Shown one piece after another: positions 1 to 13,175 of a DNA stretch of 64,000 nucleotides; position 1 is the first letter of the stretch; each line of letters opens with the position of its first letter. Source of the DNA: Chromohalobacter marismortui (GTDB lineage Bacteria; Pseudomonadota; Gammaproteobacteria; Pseudomonadales; Halomonadaceae); the NCBI RefSeq assembly GCF_004364315.1, contig NZ_SOBR01000002.1, positions 620,001-684,000 of the forward strand, written 5' to 3'. A program made the position numbers and the translations under genes. The notes beneath the pieces are model-generated. The model had not been told where the DNA came from, ran no database searches, and saw nothing but the letters and a program-made list of their open reading frames with translations.

Positions 1-1
1 T

Positions 2-478
2 CGCTTTGCCCTGGAGGTGATTGACGCTTGCGTTCAGGCCATCGGCGCCAGGCGTGTTGGGGTAAGAATTTCCCCATATAATCCTTTTAACGACATCATT
101 GAAGGAAATACCCCAGAACTCTACAAGGCGCTCCTGGAGCGTATACCGGAGGACCTGGCTTACCTACATATTATGGAAGCCAATAACCGGCCGCAGACAG
201 AGGCCATCAGGGCGATGTGGCGCGGTCCGCTCATCCTGAACCCGCATGCGGATGCCACCGCCTGGCCGGCCACTCCAAGCATACTAAAAACCCTCTTCGA
301 TACGGACCTCGCCGACGGGGTCTGCTTCGGCGCCCTATTCCTGGCCAACCCAGACCTGGTCTCTCGGATTCGCCTGTCAGCTCCATTAAACAGCGTGGAT
401 GAAACTACCTTCTATGGGGGAGGTGCCCGAGGCTATACCGACTACCCGACTCTGGAGCAGTGCGCATCCATTGCCTGA
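2..478 (+). CDS. NADH:flavin oxidoreductase, Old Yellow Enzyme family (3' part)
   Basis: The reading frame is open from the window edge (base 2) to TGA at 476-478, leaving 158 residues of the C-terminal half of a TIM-barrel flavoenzyme. Family features visible are RFALEVIDA before the barrel strand GVRISP, and near the C terminus GVCFGALFLANPDL, the place where these enzymes bind the FMN phosphate. Old Yellow Enzymes use NAD(P)H and FMN to reduce activated C=C bonds or nitro groups. The internal GTG at 17 is not the start. The gene has lower GC than the block beyond 2987 and probably belongs with the two following genes. The natural substrate cannot be told. Confidence 0.85.
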   Translation, partial: RFALEVIDACVQAIGARRVGVRISPYNPFNDIIEGNTPELYKALLERIPEDLAYLHIMEANNRPQTEAIRAMWRGPLILNPHADATAWPATPSILKTLFDTDLADGVCFGALFLANPDLVSRIRLSAPLNSVDETTFYGGGARGYTDYPTLEQCASIA

Positions 479-488
479 TCCCCAGTGC

Positions 489-516
489 CTTCGGCGGCAT
501 CGTCAAGACGCCGAAG
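489..516. repeat. Inverted repeat between oxidoreductase and FAD gene
   Basis: Eight-base arms (CTTCGGCG at 489-496, CGCCGAAG at 509-516) flank a 12-base loop just after the first gene's stop. No T-run follows, so it may be an mRNA-stabilising or weak terminator hairpin rather than a clear terminator. Confidence 0.35.
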
Positions 517-597
517 AATGAACCGCAGCCGTGAACTAGGCGACCTGTCCCATAAACAGGCAGGTTGCCCTCGTGCAGCCGAAAAAGGATTAGGCTG

Positions 598-2043
598 ATG
601 CATGATGTTGCAATCGTTGGTTTTGGTGCGACTGGGGTCAGTTTCCTCCGCCAGCTGCATTCCCATTTGTATGAGCAGGATTTAGATCCGATCCGTGTTG
701 CCCTGGTTTCGCCTGAGGAAAGCTTTTCGTCTGGGCTAGCCTTTGGACAGGCTGAATATTTTCACAAGGTGAACACGCCACCCGAGCTAATGGGAATCGA
801 CCCAGAAGACCCACAAGGGTTTGCCACGTGGATGCGTCAGCAGAGAGGACAGGAGGACCCGTACCCACCACGCGTGACGTATTCAGATTACCTGAAGTAT
901 ATCTATCGGACCTTGGCCGGCGACAAACTTGCAATCACTGAGTTTCACACCCACGCCAGCGATATCGATACACATACTGCCTACCAAGTTATTCGGCTTA
1001 ACGATGGGCGCGAGGTCATGACGCGAAGGACCGTGCTTGCTCTAGGGTCTATTTCCGCACCAACATTCAACACTGCCTCGGGCATGAATCCGGTACAACC
1101 CAGAGAGATTGCCTATACGCGGGCCCCCGAATGCGCGTTGGTCGCAGGGACAGGGCTAACGGCAGTGGACTGTGTCCGATCGCTGGCTCGACTGGGAACC
1201 CAGTCAATACACATGTTTTCACGTAGCGGGTTTGCGCCCACGGTAATCTCGAAAGGCGTGTCCTACCACCCTGAGCACTTCATCTGGGACAAGTTAAAGG
1301 CCGAGTTGAACCAGCATCCTCGTGAGACGCGGCTGCCCAGTGTTATTAAATTGCTCAAAGCCGAGATAAAACAGATGCCTAATCCGGAAGTCCCTCGAGC
1401 CAACAGGTTCCTGTTGAAGGGGAATCTCAAGTCCTATTGGGGTTACCTGTTATCACGCGCTGACAACGCCGATCTCCCCTTTCAGGATACGTTAGGCTCG
1501 ACTCGATTCTATGCCCACAAGATTTGGCGCAAGCTTGGAGAACGAGAGCGTCAGGACTTTCAACGTAGCTTCGGGTCGTTCTGGGCATGCTGGCGGCATC
1601 CGATACCTGCCGATATTGTCAGAGAGCTTCAGCAGTACGCAAAAGAGGGTCGTTTGCATTTGCATCGCCCGGTGGCGCCCATCAAACGCCAAAGAGGGCA
1701 GTATATACTTGAGACCAAAGACACGCGCATACTTGCCAACATCCTGATCGATGGAACCGGTGGCTCAGGCGACATGCAGCAAGTCTCTTCTCCACTTGTC
1801 CGAAATTTGTTGAACAAACAGTTGGCGATTGCTCATCCCTGCGGCGGCCTGAGAGTCGACTCCCTAACCTATGGATTAGAGAACGACACTCGATCCACAG
1901 GAATCTATTGTCTTGGGCCATTGGCCAAAGGAGCGCTTTTTTCTACCAATGCCTTCTGGTTCAATGCGCAGTGCGCCTCCCAGCTGGCCTATTACCTGGC
2001 CATCGAAATTCGCCTTGAGCCGCGCAGGGGGGTTATAGCCTGA
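598..2043 (+). CDS. FAD/NAD(P)-binding oxidoreductase (COG4529-like)
   Basis: A 481-residue protein. The start is ATG 598, giving MHDVAIVGFGATG with the GxGxxG dinucleotide fold at the very N terminus; an upstream in-frame start at 565 would put unrelated residues in front. A second nucleotide-binding turn, VAGTGLTAVD, lies near residue 185, and IDGTGG near residue 385 fits the closing FAD contact. The pattern is that of the FAD-NAD(P)-binding family related to N-hydroxylating and siderophore or polyketide tailoring monooxygenases, but the family has few characterised members, so the reaction is unknown. The stop overlaps the next start (TGATG), so it is co-translated with the permease. GC is low relative to the genome block to the right. 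Confidence 0.72.
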   Translation: MHDVAIVGFGATGVSFLRQLHSHLYEQDLDPIRVALVSPEESFSSGLAFGQAEYFHKVNTPPELMGIDPEDPQGFATWMRQQRGQEDPYPPRVTYSDYLKYIYRTLAGDKLAITEFHTHASDIDTHTAYQVIRLNDGREVMTRRTVLALGSISAPTFNTASGMNPVQPREIAYTRAPECALVAGTGLTAVDCVRSLARLGTQSIHMFSRSGFAPTVISKGVSYHPEHFIWDKLKAELNQHPRETRLPSVIKLLKAEIKQMPNPEVPRANRFLLKGNLKSYWGYLLSRADNADLPFQDTLGSTRFYAHKIWRKLGERERQDFQRSFGSFWACWRHPIPADIVRELQQYAKEGRLHLHRPVAPIKRQRGQYILETKDTRILANILIDGTGGSGDMQQVSSPLVRNLLNKQLAIAHPCGGLRVDSLTYGLENDTRSTGIYCLGPLAKGALFSTNAFWFNAQCASQLAYYLAIEIRLEPRRGVIA

Positions 2044-2915
2044 TGTCACTTCTTGCGCCTCTGGCCTATTTACTTAGCGGTATCCTGCTAGGCCGATTGT
2101 TGCCCGATATAAAAAATGCCTTAGCTATCACGCTGACTACAGTTCTCATCCCGTTCATCATCATCTACAACCTTTTAGCCTATCAGCCCGGTACGGCAAC
2201 GCTGGCGCTATTCAGCGTGGCCTTTTGTTCGCTACTGTTTGTGTGTGGCTATGTGGTTTGGAAGGATCGGTTGACGGCCCTGACATTGAGTTATCTCAAT
2301 GTAGGTTGGCTCGGTCTGCCGATTGCCATAGCTCTTTTTGGCGACGGGGCCAGTCGCATTATAATTGCAGCCTACGTGGGAAGCTCTATCTTCGGAAACA
2401 TTGCGGCGTCCTTTGCGCTACAGTCTGGTATGACGTGGCGCGGATTAAGCTACCGCTTACTCAAAATGCCGCCAGTAATAGCCGTTATAGTGGGTCTCGT
2501 GTTGCATGTCTTGCCGCTACGCCTGGTGCAAAATGAACAGCTCAGCGTCCTCTATGATATTGCCAAGCAATTGATGTCCATGGCTGGCATGGGTATTTTA
2601 GGGATCTGGCTATACAGTTCCAAGGTTACACTGCAGAGTTTACGAGCATCAATTCCGCATGCCATTGTCAGAGCCGTGGTGGGAACCAACGTGGTCGCCC
2701 TGTTTATCGGAGGCTGCCGAAGCTTAGGTTACGACCCCTTTCCAGACAGTATCTGGGCGCTTGCTTTATTGCCTCTTCTCCCTCCAGCAGCCAATATCGT
2801 AGTGTTGGAAACCTACTACTGCGGCACGGGAAATTCCGCGCAAACGATAGTCTGTGGAACGGTAATTTCTCTTGTTTTGGTGTTTGTTTTTTCTTTGATA
2901 CTCATGGCGAGTTAA
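2043..2915 (+). CDS. AEC-family (auxin efflux carrier-like) permease
   Basis: A 290-residue, very hydrophobic protein with about ten membrane spans in two halves. The conserved stretch LNVGWLGLPIAIALFG (about residues 84-99) is characteristic of AEC transporters, bacterial carriers of malonate, malate and other small organic anions. The ATG overlaps the upstream stop by one base. The coupling to a flavin oxidoreductase and an FAD protein suggests transport of that pathway's substrate or product. Base composition is clearly different from the flank: bases 2101-2160 hold 26 G+C of 60, while 7501-7560 in dnaE holds 42 of 60. Confidence 0.8.
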   Translation: MSLLAPLAYLLSGILLGRLLPDIKNALAITLTTVLIPFIIIYNLLAYQPGTATLALFSVAFCSLLFVCGYVVWKDRLTALTLSYLNVGWLGLPIAIALFGDGASRIIIAAYVGSSIFGNIAASFALQSGMTWRGLSYRLLKMPPVIAVIVGLVLHVLPLRLVQNEQLSVLYDIAKQLMSMAGMGILGIWLYSSKVTLQSLRASIPHAIVRAVVGTNVVALFIGGCRSLGYDPFPDSIWALALLPLLPPAANIVVLETYYCGTGNSAQTIVCGTVISLVLVFVFSLILMAS

Positions 2916-2961
2916 CAGTCATCCCTAGGCCCGCGCACAGGCTTGGACACCAACCCCCCTC

Positions 2962-2988
2962 GTCCCTCGGATGGCGAGAGGGACTTTT
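2962..2988 (+). terminator. Rho-independent terminator of the left cassette
   Basis: GTCCCTC (2962-2968) pairs with GAGGGAC (2978-2984), followed directly by TTTT (2985-2988). It lies 46 bases past the permease stop and ends at the tilS stop codon on the other strand, so it separates the two convergent units. Confidence 0.75.
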
Positions 2989-4282
2989 AATTCCCCTTAG
3001 CGGCCATCGCCCGCAGCCGCCAGCCTTCGGCGGCGGCGATGCCCAGCACCCCGACCAGAGTGTCTCCCTCCCAGACCAGCCACACACGCTCGCGTTGCCA
3101 GGGCGGTACCCCGGCCTCCTGCAGGAGCCGTTTGACGTCGCGCCGGCCGCGTCCCGCCACGCGCAGCGTCTCGCCGCCCCGACGCCTGCCCAGCGTGAGA
3201 TAAACATCACGCGGCGGCTCGGGTAGCAGTTGCCAGTTCAAGGGACCCGACGGCGTTTCCAGAGGGGTGACGCCATCCCACGCGGCCTCCCAGTCGACAT
3301 CGACAGGGGCGCACGGCGCCAGCAGATGGAGGTGCCCTTGCCAGCGCCGGGCCTCTCCACCCGGCCAGGCGAGATGGACCTGTGCGTCGCCGCGGGCCTG
3401 TAATTGGTCGAGCAAGCTTTCGAGGCGCGCGCGCGGCGGCGTAGGCAGAGCGAGTTGCCGACAGGCATGGCGCACGAGAAGCCGCTGACGGGGGCGGGAG
3501 AGCGCCAGGACATCCGCCACCGACAAACAGGCCGCAGCGCCGCCCAAGGCCTGCAAGGTTTCTTCGGCCAACTCCTCCAACAGCGCATCGCTCTCGCCCA
3601 GTTGCTCGGCGGTGCGTGCCAGCGATGCCGCCGCACTCGGCCAGCGCGCCGCCAGCGCCGGCATGACCGTGTGGCGTAGATAGTTGCGATCGAAGCCTTG
3701 GTCTGCGTTGCTCGGGTCGTCGATCCAACGCAGGCCTCGTTTCTCGGCCTCACACTCCAGCGCCGCCCGCGTCACGGACAGCCATGGCCGGACCATGAAA
3801 CGCCCTTGCCACTCGCGGCTCTCGGGCATGCCGGCCATGCCACGCAAACCACTACCGCGTAAACCCGCCAGCAACAGACCTTCGGCCTGATCGTCGGCAT
3901 GCTGGGCCAGCAGCAATGTGTCTCCCGGTGCGACACGTCGGGCGAACGCCGCCAGGCGAGCGTCACGGGCGTGAGCCTCAAGGCCCCGTGCGCCGCGTTC
4001 GACCGTGGCACGCTCTACGAACAACGGCACCCCGAGACGCCCGCACAACCATCGCGCATGGTCTTCGAACGCGGCAGCGGCATCCTGCAGGCCATGATTG
4101 ACGTGCAAGGCATACAGCGGGCGCGGATGGCGGCGGCAGGCGGCCACCGCGAGTGTCAGCAGCAGCGACGAATCCAGCCCACCGGAGAGCGCCACCCAAA
4201 CACGACGCCCCGGCGAGATCATCGCCAGGGCGTCGTCGACAAGGGCTTCGGGGGTCGACCGCGCGTTATTGGGGCGCGCCAT
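2987..4282 (-). CDS. tilS: tRNA(Ile)-lysidine synthase
   Basis: TilS ligates lysine to C34 of the CAU-anticodon tRNA-Ile, changing it to lysidine so that it reads AUA and is charged with isoleucine. The 431-residue protein has the PP-loop ATP-binding motif SGGLDSS at residues 33-39 in the N-terminal N-type ATP pyrophosphatase domain, followed by the TilS-specific substrate-binding and C-terminal domains (ending RRRGGETL...[17 protein letters not shown]-type sequence typical of TilS). Its start overlaps the 3' end of accA by 17 bases, so it is translated from the dnaE-accA transcript. Conserved accA-tilS linkage in gammaproteobacteria supports the call. It is the last gene of the housekeeping block before the low-GC cassette. 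Confidence 0.95.
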   Translation of the reverse strand: MARPNNARSTPEALVDDALAMISPGRRVWVALSGGLDSSLLLTLAVAACRRHPRPLYALHVNHGLQDAAAAFEDHARWLCGRLGVPLFVERATVERGARGLEAHARDARLAAFARRVAPGDTLLLAQHADDQAEGLLLAGLRGSGLRGMAGMPESREWQGRFMVRPWLSVTRAALECEAEKRGLRWIDDPSNADQGFDRNYLRHTVMPALAARWPSAAASLARTAEQLGESDALLEELAEETLQALGGAAACLSVADVLALSRPRQRLLVRHACRQLALPTPPRARLESLLDQLQARGDAQVHLAWPGGEARRWQGHLHLLAPCAPVDVDWEAAWDGVTPLETPSGPLNWQLLPEPPRDVYLTLGRRRGGETLRVAGRGRRDVKRLLQEAGVPPWQRERVWLVWEGDTLVGVLGIAAAEGWRLRAMAAKGN

Positions 4283-5219
4283 AGCTCATCAGACGATCAT
4301 AGCGACGCGACAGCAGGTCATCCGTCTCCATGGCTTCCAGCCGCTCGAGGCTGGCGCCGAGGGCGTCCTTGATGCTATCGGCCATCTTCTGCGGGTTGCG
4401 GTGCGCGCCCCCCAACGGCTCCTTGATCAAGGTATCGACGAAGCCCAGCTCCTTGAGGCGCTCGGCGGTGATACCCATGGCCTGCGCTGCCTCGGAGGCC
4501 TTTTCGGCGCTCTTCCACAGAATCGAGGCGCAGCCTTCCGGGGAGATCACCGCATAGGTCGAATACTGCAGCATCTGCAGCTCGTCGCAGACGCCGATCG
4601 CCAGCGCCCCGCCGGAGCCGCCCTCGCCCACGACGGTGGAGATGATCGGCGTCTTGAGGCGCGACATGACCGCCAGATTGTAGGCGATGGCCTCGCTCTG
4701 GCCGCGCTCCTCGGCGTCGATCCCCGGATAAGCGCCCGGGGTATCGATGAAGGTCAAGACCGGCATCTTGAAGCGCTCGGCCATTTCCATCAGCCGGCAT
4801 GCCTTGCGATAGCCTTCCGGGCGCGGCATGCCGAAGTTGCGCCGCACCTTCTCCTTGACGTCACGCCCCTTCTGATGACCGATGACCATCACCGGTTTGT
4901 CGTCGAGACGCGCCACGCCACCCACGATGGCGGCGTCATCGGCGAAATGACGATCGCCGTGCAGCTCGTCGAAGTCCTCGAACAGGCTGTCGAGGTAATC
5001 CAGCGTGTAAGGACGCTGGGGGTGACGCGAGAGCTGCGATACCTGCCAGGCGCTGAGATCGCGAAAAATCGATTCGGTGAGCTTGCGATTCTTTTCTTCA
5101 AGCTTGCCGATTTCGTCGCTCAAGCTGATACGGCTGTCGTTACCGACCAGGCGTAGCTCATCGATCTTGGCTTCCAGCTCGGCGATCGGTTGTTCAAAGT
5201 CCAGGTAGTTGGGATTCAT
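4266..5219 (-). CDS. accA: Acetyl-CoA carboxylase carboxyltransferase subunit alpha
   Basis: AccA and AccD form the carboxyltransferase of acetyl-CoA carboxylase, making malonyl-CoA from carboxybiotin and acetyl-CoA, the first committed step of fatty acid synthesis. The protein has 317 residues, close to the E. coli length of 319. The start is the ATG at 5219 ([16 protein letters not shown]); a longer upstream frame is not conserved. The crotonase-like core shows [14 protein letters not shown] and the oxyanion-loop glycines [12 protein letters not shown]. It lies 167 bases downstream of dnaE and overlaps tilS by 17 bases. No clear promoter was seen in the 5220-5386 gap. Confidence 0.97.
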   Translation of the reverse strand: MNPNYLDFEQPIAELEAKIDELRLVGNDSRISLSDEIGKLEEKNRKLTESIFRDLSAWQVSQLSRHPQRPYTLDYLDSLFEDFDELHGDRHFADDAAIVGGVARLDDKPVMVIGHQKGRDVKEKVRRNFGMPRPEGYRKACRLMEMAERFKMPVLTFIDTPGAYPGIDAEERGQSEAIAYNLAVMSRLKTPIISTVVGEGGSGGALAIGVCDELQMLQYSTYAVISPEGCASILWKSAEKASEAAQAMGITAERLKELGFVDTLIKEPLGGAHRNPQKMADSIKDALGASLERLEAMETDDLLSRRYDRLMSYGAPQ

Positions 5220-5386
5220 AGAACGTCTACTTTGTGGTCTTGGGCAGCCCGGGGCCGCACGTCCGATGCCGCGCGAGGCGACGCTGTGACGGACAGGGCA
5301 TGGCGCCAACCGGCCGTAATCCGGCATTATCGCACCCTGAACGCATCACGCAAGACACTCAGTGCCAGGGAACCCCATCAGCACGC

Positions 5387-8899
<3,513 letters not shown>

Positions 8900-8979
8900 G
8901 ACGAGCTCTTGAGACGAAACGAACGATGCCGCCCGGACGGCATCCTCCTGAATGAATTGGGTAACGACGTAATGGGACG

Positions 8980-9582
8980 CTATACCAGTGGCAACTGCTT
9001 GACCGGCGCAAACGAACGACGATGCTCCTCGAGCGGCCCCAGGCGCTCGAGCGCCTCGCGGTGCTCACGGGTAGGATAGCCCTTGTGGCGCGCGAAGCCA
9101 TAGCCGGGATGACGCTCGTGCAGGGCACGCATCTGGGCATCGCGCGTCACCTTGGCGAGGATCGAGGCGGCCCCGATGGCGGCATGACGTTGATCACCCT
9201 TGACCACGGATTGCCCCGGCACATGGTGCCCCGGCATCCGGTTGCCGTCCACCAGCAGATAGTCTGCCGCCACCGGCAGCGCGTCGATGGCACGCCGCAT
9301 GGCAAGATGCGTCGCGTGGTAGATATTGAGCGTATCGATCTCGATGGGCGACGCTTCACCTACCGCGAAGGCCAGCGCGTATTGGCGAATGGCGTCGGCC
9401 AATGCCAAACGGCGCTTTTCGCTGAGCGTCTTGGAGTCGGCCAGCCCCTCGATGGGATGGGCCGGGTCGAGAATCACCGCTGCCGCGACCACGCTGCCCA
9501 CCAAGGGACCACGGCCGACTTCATCGACGCCCGCCAAGCGCGCGCCGTGATAGTCGATCATCAGGGGCGGAAAGTCCGTCAT
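8980..9582 (-). CDS. rnhB: Ribonuclease HII
   Basis: RNase HII cuts the RNA strand of RNA:DNA hybrids and starts removal of single ribonucleotides misincorporated in DNA. The 200-residue protein carries the signature [12 protein letters not shown] near residues 18-29, supplying two of the acidic metal ligands, and further conserved blocks at LVDGN and [12 protein letters not shown]. The start ATG overlaps the lpxB stop by four bases (ATGA), so the pair is translationally coupled, as in lpxB-rnhB-dnaE of E. coli. Confidence 0.96.
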   Translation of the reverse strand: MTDFPPLMIDYHGARLAGVDEVGRGPLVGSVVAAAVILDPAHPIEGLADSKTLSEKRRLALADAIRQYALAFAVGEASPIEIDTLNIYHATHLAMRRAIDALPVAADYLLVDGNRMPGHHVPGQSVVKGDQRHAAIGAASILAKVTRDAQMRALHERHPGYGFARHKGYPTREHREALERLGPLEEHRRSFAPVKQLPLV

Positions 9583-10739
9583 GCTATCGGCTCCTCAGGC
9601 AAGCGTCCGTGTGCCACCAGGCGGTCGATGGCCTCGGCGGCACGTTCGCTGGCACCTCTTTGAAGCGTGGCGTGCAAGTCGGCAAAACGCGCTTCCGTGG
9701 CCTGGCGGTGCGCGTCGTCGCCCAGCCACGTCAGCAGGGCCTCGCCAATCGCCTCACAGGACGCGTCTTGCTGCACCAGCTCGGGCACCAGCGTCTCCTG
9801 GGCGATCAGATTGGGCAGCGAGATCCACTCGGTCTTGACCATGCGTTTGGCCAGCCAGTGCGTCGCAGCCGCCATCTTGTAGGCCACCACCATGGGACGA
9901 TGACAGAGCATGGCTTCGAGCGCCGCGGTGCCGGACGCCAACAGCACGGCATCGGCCGCGGTCATTGCCTGGCGCGACTCGCCGTCGCGCAGATGCACGA
10001 ACTCGCGGGCCGGATGCGTAGCGAGCAAGACCTCGAGTTCCTGTCGACGTGCCGGAGAGGCTGCGGGAATCACCACCTGCAGGCCCGGCAAACGCTCGCG
10101 CAACCAGACGGCACTGTCCAGGAAAGTCGGTCCCAGAAAGCGGATCTCGTTGCCACGCGACCCCGGCAGCACGGCCAGTAGCGGTGCAGTGGCCGACAAG
10201 CCCAATGCCGTGCGCGCCGCCTGACGGTCGTTGACCAGCGGCAGCTCATCGGCCAGCGGATGCCCGACAAAGGCCACCGGCACTGCATGGCGCGCATAAA
10301 AGGCCGCCTCGAAGGGCAGAAAGGTGAGCATGGCGTCGACCGACTCGGCGATGGTCTTCACGCGTCCCTGGCGCCAGGCCCATACCGAGGGACTGACATA
10401 GTGGACAGTAGGCATGCCGGTGACGCGCAGCTGGCGCTCGAGCCCCAGATTGAAGTCCGGGGCATCGATGCCGATCATCACGTCCGGCTGCCAGGCCAGG
10501 GCGTCACGCCGCAGATGACGGCGGACCTTGACCAGCCTCGGTAGATGCTTGAGCACCTCGACCAGCCCCATGACCGACAGCGTTTCCAACGGATAAAGTG
10601 ACTGCAGGCCCTCGGCCAGCATGCGCGGCCCGCCGATACCGCGAAACTCGGCACCGGGGTGGCGACGTTTCAGCGCCTGCATCAGCCCGGCACCGAGGAT
10701 ATCGCCCGACAGTTCTCCCGCGACCAGGTAGATACGCAT
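9579..10739 (-). CDS. lpxB: Lipid-A-disaccharide synthase
   Basis: LpxB joins UDP-2,3-diacylglucosamine to lipid X to give the beta-1,6 disaccharide core of lipid A at the inner membrane. The 386-residue protein is a GT19 glycosyltransferase and starts with the family signature [16 protein letters not shown]. Later motifs are [10 protein letters not shown] and PMVVAYK. It lies 12 bases after lpxA and overlaps rnhB by four bases, giving the usual lpxD-fabZ-lpxA-lpxB order. Confidence 0.97.
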   Translation of the reverse strand: MRIYLVAGELSGDILGAGLMQALKRRHPGAEFRGIGGPRMLAEGLQSLYPLETLSVMGLVEVLKHLPRLVKVRRHLRRDALAWQPDVMIGIDAPDFNLGLERQLRVTGMPTVHYVSPSVWAWRQGRVKTIAESVDAMLTFLPFEAAFYARHAVPVAFVGHPLADELPLVNDRQAARTALGLSATAPLLAVLPGSRGNEIRFLGPTFLDSAVWLRERLPGLQVVIPAASPARRQELEVLLATHPAREFVHLRDGESRQAMTAADAVLLASGTAALEAMLCHRPMVVAYKMAAATHWLAKRMVKTEWISLPNLIAQETLVPELVQQDASCEAIGEALLTWLGDDAHRQATEARFADLHATLQRGASERAAEAIDRLVAHGRLPEEPIA

Positions 10740-10751
10740 GGCGTGTCTCGT

Positions 10752-11519
10752 TCAGCGCGTGATGCCACGCTGGGAGTTCTTCAACGATGCCAGGAACGTC
10801 GCGACTTCCGGACCGTCGAAATCGTTCTCCAGACGCTGCAGCGCCTGCTCCATGGTCAAGCCCTGGCGGTAGACGGCGCGATAGGCATCGCCCAGCGCGC
10901 GCAGGGCTTCGCGCGAGAAGCCACGACGCTTGAGCCCCACCAGATTGAGCCCATGAGCCTGCGCCGGATTGCCATTGACGATGATGTAGGCCGGGACATC
11001 CTTGGTGATGATCGACCCACCCCCCGCCATGGCATGTTCTCCCATATGGCAGAACTGATGAATCGCCGACAATCCCCCCAGGATGGCGAAGTTGCCAAGC
11101 GTGACGTGCCCTGCCAACGTGGCTTGATTGGCGAGGATACAGTCATCGCCGATCACACAGTCATGACCGACGTGCGCATAGGCCATGAAGAGGTTGCGCG
11201 AGCCGATGATGGTCACTTCCTTGTCCTGTACCGTGCCTCGATGCAGGGTGACGCCTTCGCGCACGACGTTATCGTCACCCATCTCCAGGCGCGTGGCCTC
11301 GCCGGCGTACTTCTTGTCCTGGCAATCCTCGCCCACGGAGGCGAACTGAAAGATCCGGTTGCGCTTTCCCAGACGCGTGGGTCCCTTGATCACCACATGC
11401 GGGCCGATGACCGTTCCGTCCCCGATTTCAACCTCAGGGCCGATCACGGAGAACGGGCCAATGTCGACGTCATCGGACACGCGCGCACTGGGGTCGACGA
11501 TGGCGGTGGAATGAATCAA
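10752..11519 (-). CDS. lpxA: UDP-N-acetylglucosamine acyltransferase (TTG start)
   Basis: LpxA transfers a 3-hydroxyacyl chain from ACP to UDP-GlcNAc, the first step of lipid A synthesis. The 255-residue protein is a left-handed beta helix of hexapeptide repeats, with the catalytic region around [14 protein letters not shown]. The start codon is TTG at 11519-11517, overlapping the fabZ TGA; a purine-rich site (GAGGAAA) sits eight bases upstream, and the resulting [10 protein letters not shown] aligns with the E. coli start. No ATG is available nearby, so the rare start seems real and makes translation dependent on fabZ. Confidence 0.96.
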   Translation of the reverse strand: MIHSTAIVDPSARVSDDVDIGPFSVIGPEVEIGDGTVIGPHVVIKGPTRLGKRNRIFQFASVGEDCQDKKYAGEATRLEMGDDNVVREGVTLHRGTVQDKEVTIIGSRNLFMAYAHVGHDCVIGDDCILANQATLAGHVTLGNFAILGGLSAIHQFCHMGEHAMAGGGSIITKDVPAYIIVNGNPAQAHGLNLVGLKRRGFSREALRALGDAYRAVYRQGLTMEQALQRLENDFDGPEVATFLASLKNSQRGITR

Positions 11520-11959
11520 GCGACTTTCCTCTCGGCACAGATGATCTCGGCTTCGCAGGCCAACTCGCCATCGACCGTCGCACGGCAGGCGAATTTCCAG
11601 ATCCCACGCTTACCTCTGATAACGTCGGCCTCCAGACGCAGTTGGTCGCCCGGCATCACCGGACGTTTGAAGCGCACGTTATCACTTCCTACCAGGTAAT
11701 AGACATAACCGTCGGCAGGCATCTTGTTGACGGTCTTGAAGCCCAGGATCCCGCAGGCCTGCGCCATCGCCTCGATAATCAGCACGCCGGGCATGATCGG
11801 GTGATGCGGGAAATGCCCAGTAAAAAATGGCTCGTTGATGCTGACATTCTTGTACGCGACGATCGATTCGCCAACCGTGATCTCCATGACGCGATCCACC
11901 AGCAAAAACGGATAACGATGCGGCAGATACTCACGGATCTCGTTGATGTCCATTACCAT
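11516..11959 (-). CDS. fabZ: 3-hydroxyacyl-ACP dehydratase
   Basis: FabZ dehydrates 3-hydroxyacyl-ACP in fatty acid elongation and competes with LpxA/LpxD for the same intermediate. The 147-residue hot-dog-fold protein has the signature [13 protein letters not shown] and the active-site helix [22 protein letters not shown] with catalytic His and Glu. ATG 11959 was chosen because an AGAGG site lies eight bases upstream; ATG 11953, two codons later, is the alternative. It overlaps lpxA's TTG start and lies downstream of two tandem hairpins that separate it from lpxD. Confidence 0.96.
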   Translation of the reverse strand: MVMDINEIREYLPHRYPFLLVDRVMEITVGESIVAYKNVSINEPFFTGHFPHHPIMPGVLIIEAMAQACGILGFKTVNKMPADGYVYYLVGSDNVRFKRPVMPGDQLRLEADVIRGKRGIWKFACRATVDGELACEAEIICAERKVA

Positions 11960-11983
11960 CGATACAACCTCTGAAATAACGAA

Positions 11984-12027
11984 GTGCCTGCCGTGAAGGC
12001 AGGCACACAAGGGCGGAGTACTCCGCC
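11984..12027. repeat. Two tandem hairpins in the lpxD-fabZ gap
   Basis: GTGCCTGCC/GGCAGGCAC (11984-11992 and 11998-12006, five-base loop) and the palindrome GGCGGAGTACTCCGCC (12012-12027) are separated by five bases. Both lie in the 118-base gap between lpxD and fabZ. Neither is followed by a T-run on the transcribed (-) strand, so an RNA-processing or stability role is more likely than full termination. Confidence 0.55.
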
Positions 12028-12077
12028 TACCTGGATGGGGCGAGAATTATACAGACCCGGCCCTGCGCTGGCAGCCT

Positions 12078-13127
12078 TCAGCTTTTACCCGCATCCGAGG
12101 TCTCCCGCTCCAGGCGCGTCAGACGCTTGGCGAGATCGTCGAGCTGCTTGAAGCGCACCGCGTTCTTGCGCCATAACGCATTGGGCATGGCCCCTGTTCC
12201 CGAGGAATAGACGCCGGGCTCATGGATGGAGTTGGTGACGAGGCTCATACCGGTGACCTGAACACCATCGCAAATCGTCAAATGGCCCGAAAGCCCCACG
12301 CCACCGCCCAGCATGCAATGACGTCCCACGCGGGTCGACCCCGCGATCCCCACGCATCCCGCCAGGGCACTGTGGTCGCCAATCTGCACGTTGTGCGCGA
12401 TTTGCACCTGGCTATCGATCTTGACGTCATTGCCAATCAGGGTATCGCCCAGCGCCCCTCGATCGATGCTCGAGCAACTGCCGATTTCAACGTCGTCACC
12501 CAGGATGACACCGCCGAGCTGAGCGATCTTGTGCCAGCCATGGCCATCGTGGGCGAAACCGAAGCCATCGGCGCCGATCACGCAACCGCTGTGCAGGATG
12601 CCGCGTCGCCCGACGCTCACGCCGTGATAGAGCGTGACATGCGCATGGAGTCGGGTATCGGCGCCGATCTCGCTGTCCGCTCCGACGATGCAGCCGGCAC
12701 CAATGACGCAGCCATCACCGATGACGGCGCCGGACTCGATCACGCACTGGGGACCGACCGATACGCGGGCGCCGAGATGCGCACTCTCGGCGACCACCGC
12801 GCTGGGATGCACGCCTTCCGTGGCTTGCCCAGCCAAGGGGTCGAACAAGCGTGACAGCTCAGCATAGCCAAGATAGGGATTCTCGAGCTCGAGGCGCGCG
12901 CAGGGCGCATCGGCACCGTGCGCAGGATGCACCAGCACGGCAGCCGCACGCGTCTCAGGCAAGTGCTTGAGATAGGTCTTGTTGGCCAGGAACGTAATAT
13001 CGTTCGGGCCTGCATCGAGCAACGTGGCCAGACCGGTGACGCGATGATTACTGTCGCCGACCAAGCGGGCCTTGAGACGCTCGGCCAGTTCGCCGAGCGT
13101 GAAGGCACAGGGGGTAAGGGTCTTCAT
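12078..13127 (-). CDS. lpxD: UDP-3-O-(3-hydroxyacyl)glucosamine N-acyltransferase
   Basis: LpxD adds the second 3-hydroxyacyl chain, at the amino group, in lipid A synthesis. The 349-residue protein has an N-terminal uridine-binding domain (FTLGELAERLKARLVG), a long hexapeptide-repeat beta helix, and the catalytic block GFGFAHDGHGWHKIAQLGGV containing the active-site His. The ATG at 13127 is preferred; a GTG two codons upstream (13133) is possible, and neither has a strong ribosome site. It lies 48 bases after skp. Confidence 0.96.
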   Translation of the reverse strand: MKTLTPCAFTLGELAERLKARLVGDSNHRVTGLATLLDAGPNDITFLANKTYLKHLPETRAAAVLVHPAHGADAPCARLELENPYLGYAELSRLFDPLAGQATEGVHPSAVVAESAHLGARVSVGPQCVIESGAVIGDGCVIGAGCIVGADSEIGADTRLHAHVTLYHGVSVGRRGILHSGCVIGADGFGFAHDGHGWHKIAQLGGVILGDDVEIGSCSSIDRGALGDTLIGNDVKIDSQVQIAHNVQIGDHSALAGCVGIAGSTRVGRHCMLGGGVGLSGHLTICDGVQVTGMSLVTNSIHEPGVYSSGTGAMPNALWRKNAVRFKQLDDLAKRLTRLERETSDAGKS

Positions 13128-13175
13128 GTGCACTTGGAGCCGCTAGCCATCGGGCGCCATCGACGCCCCATGGGC

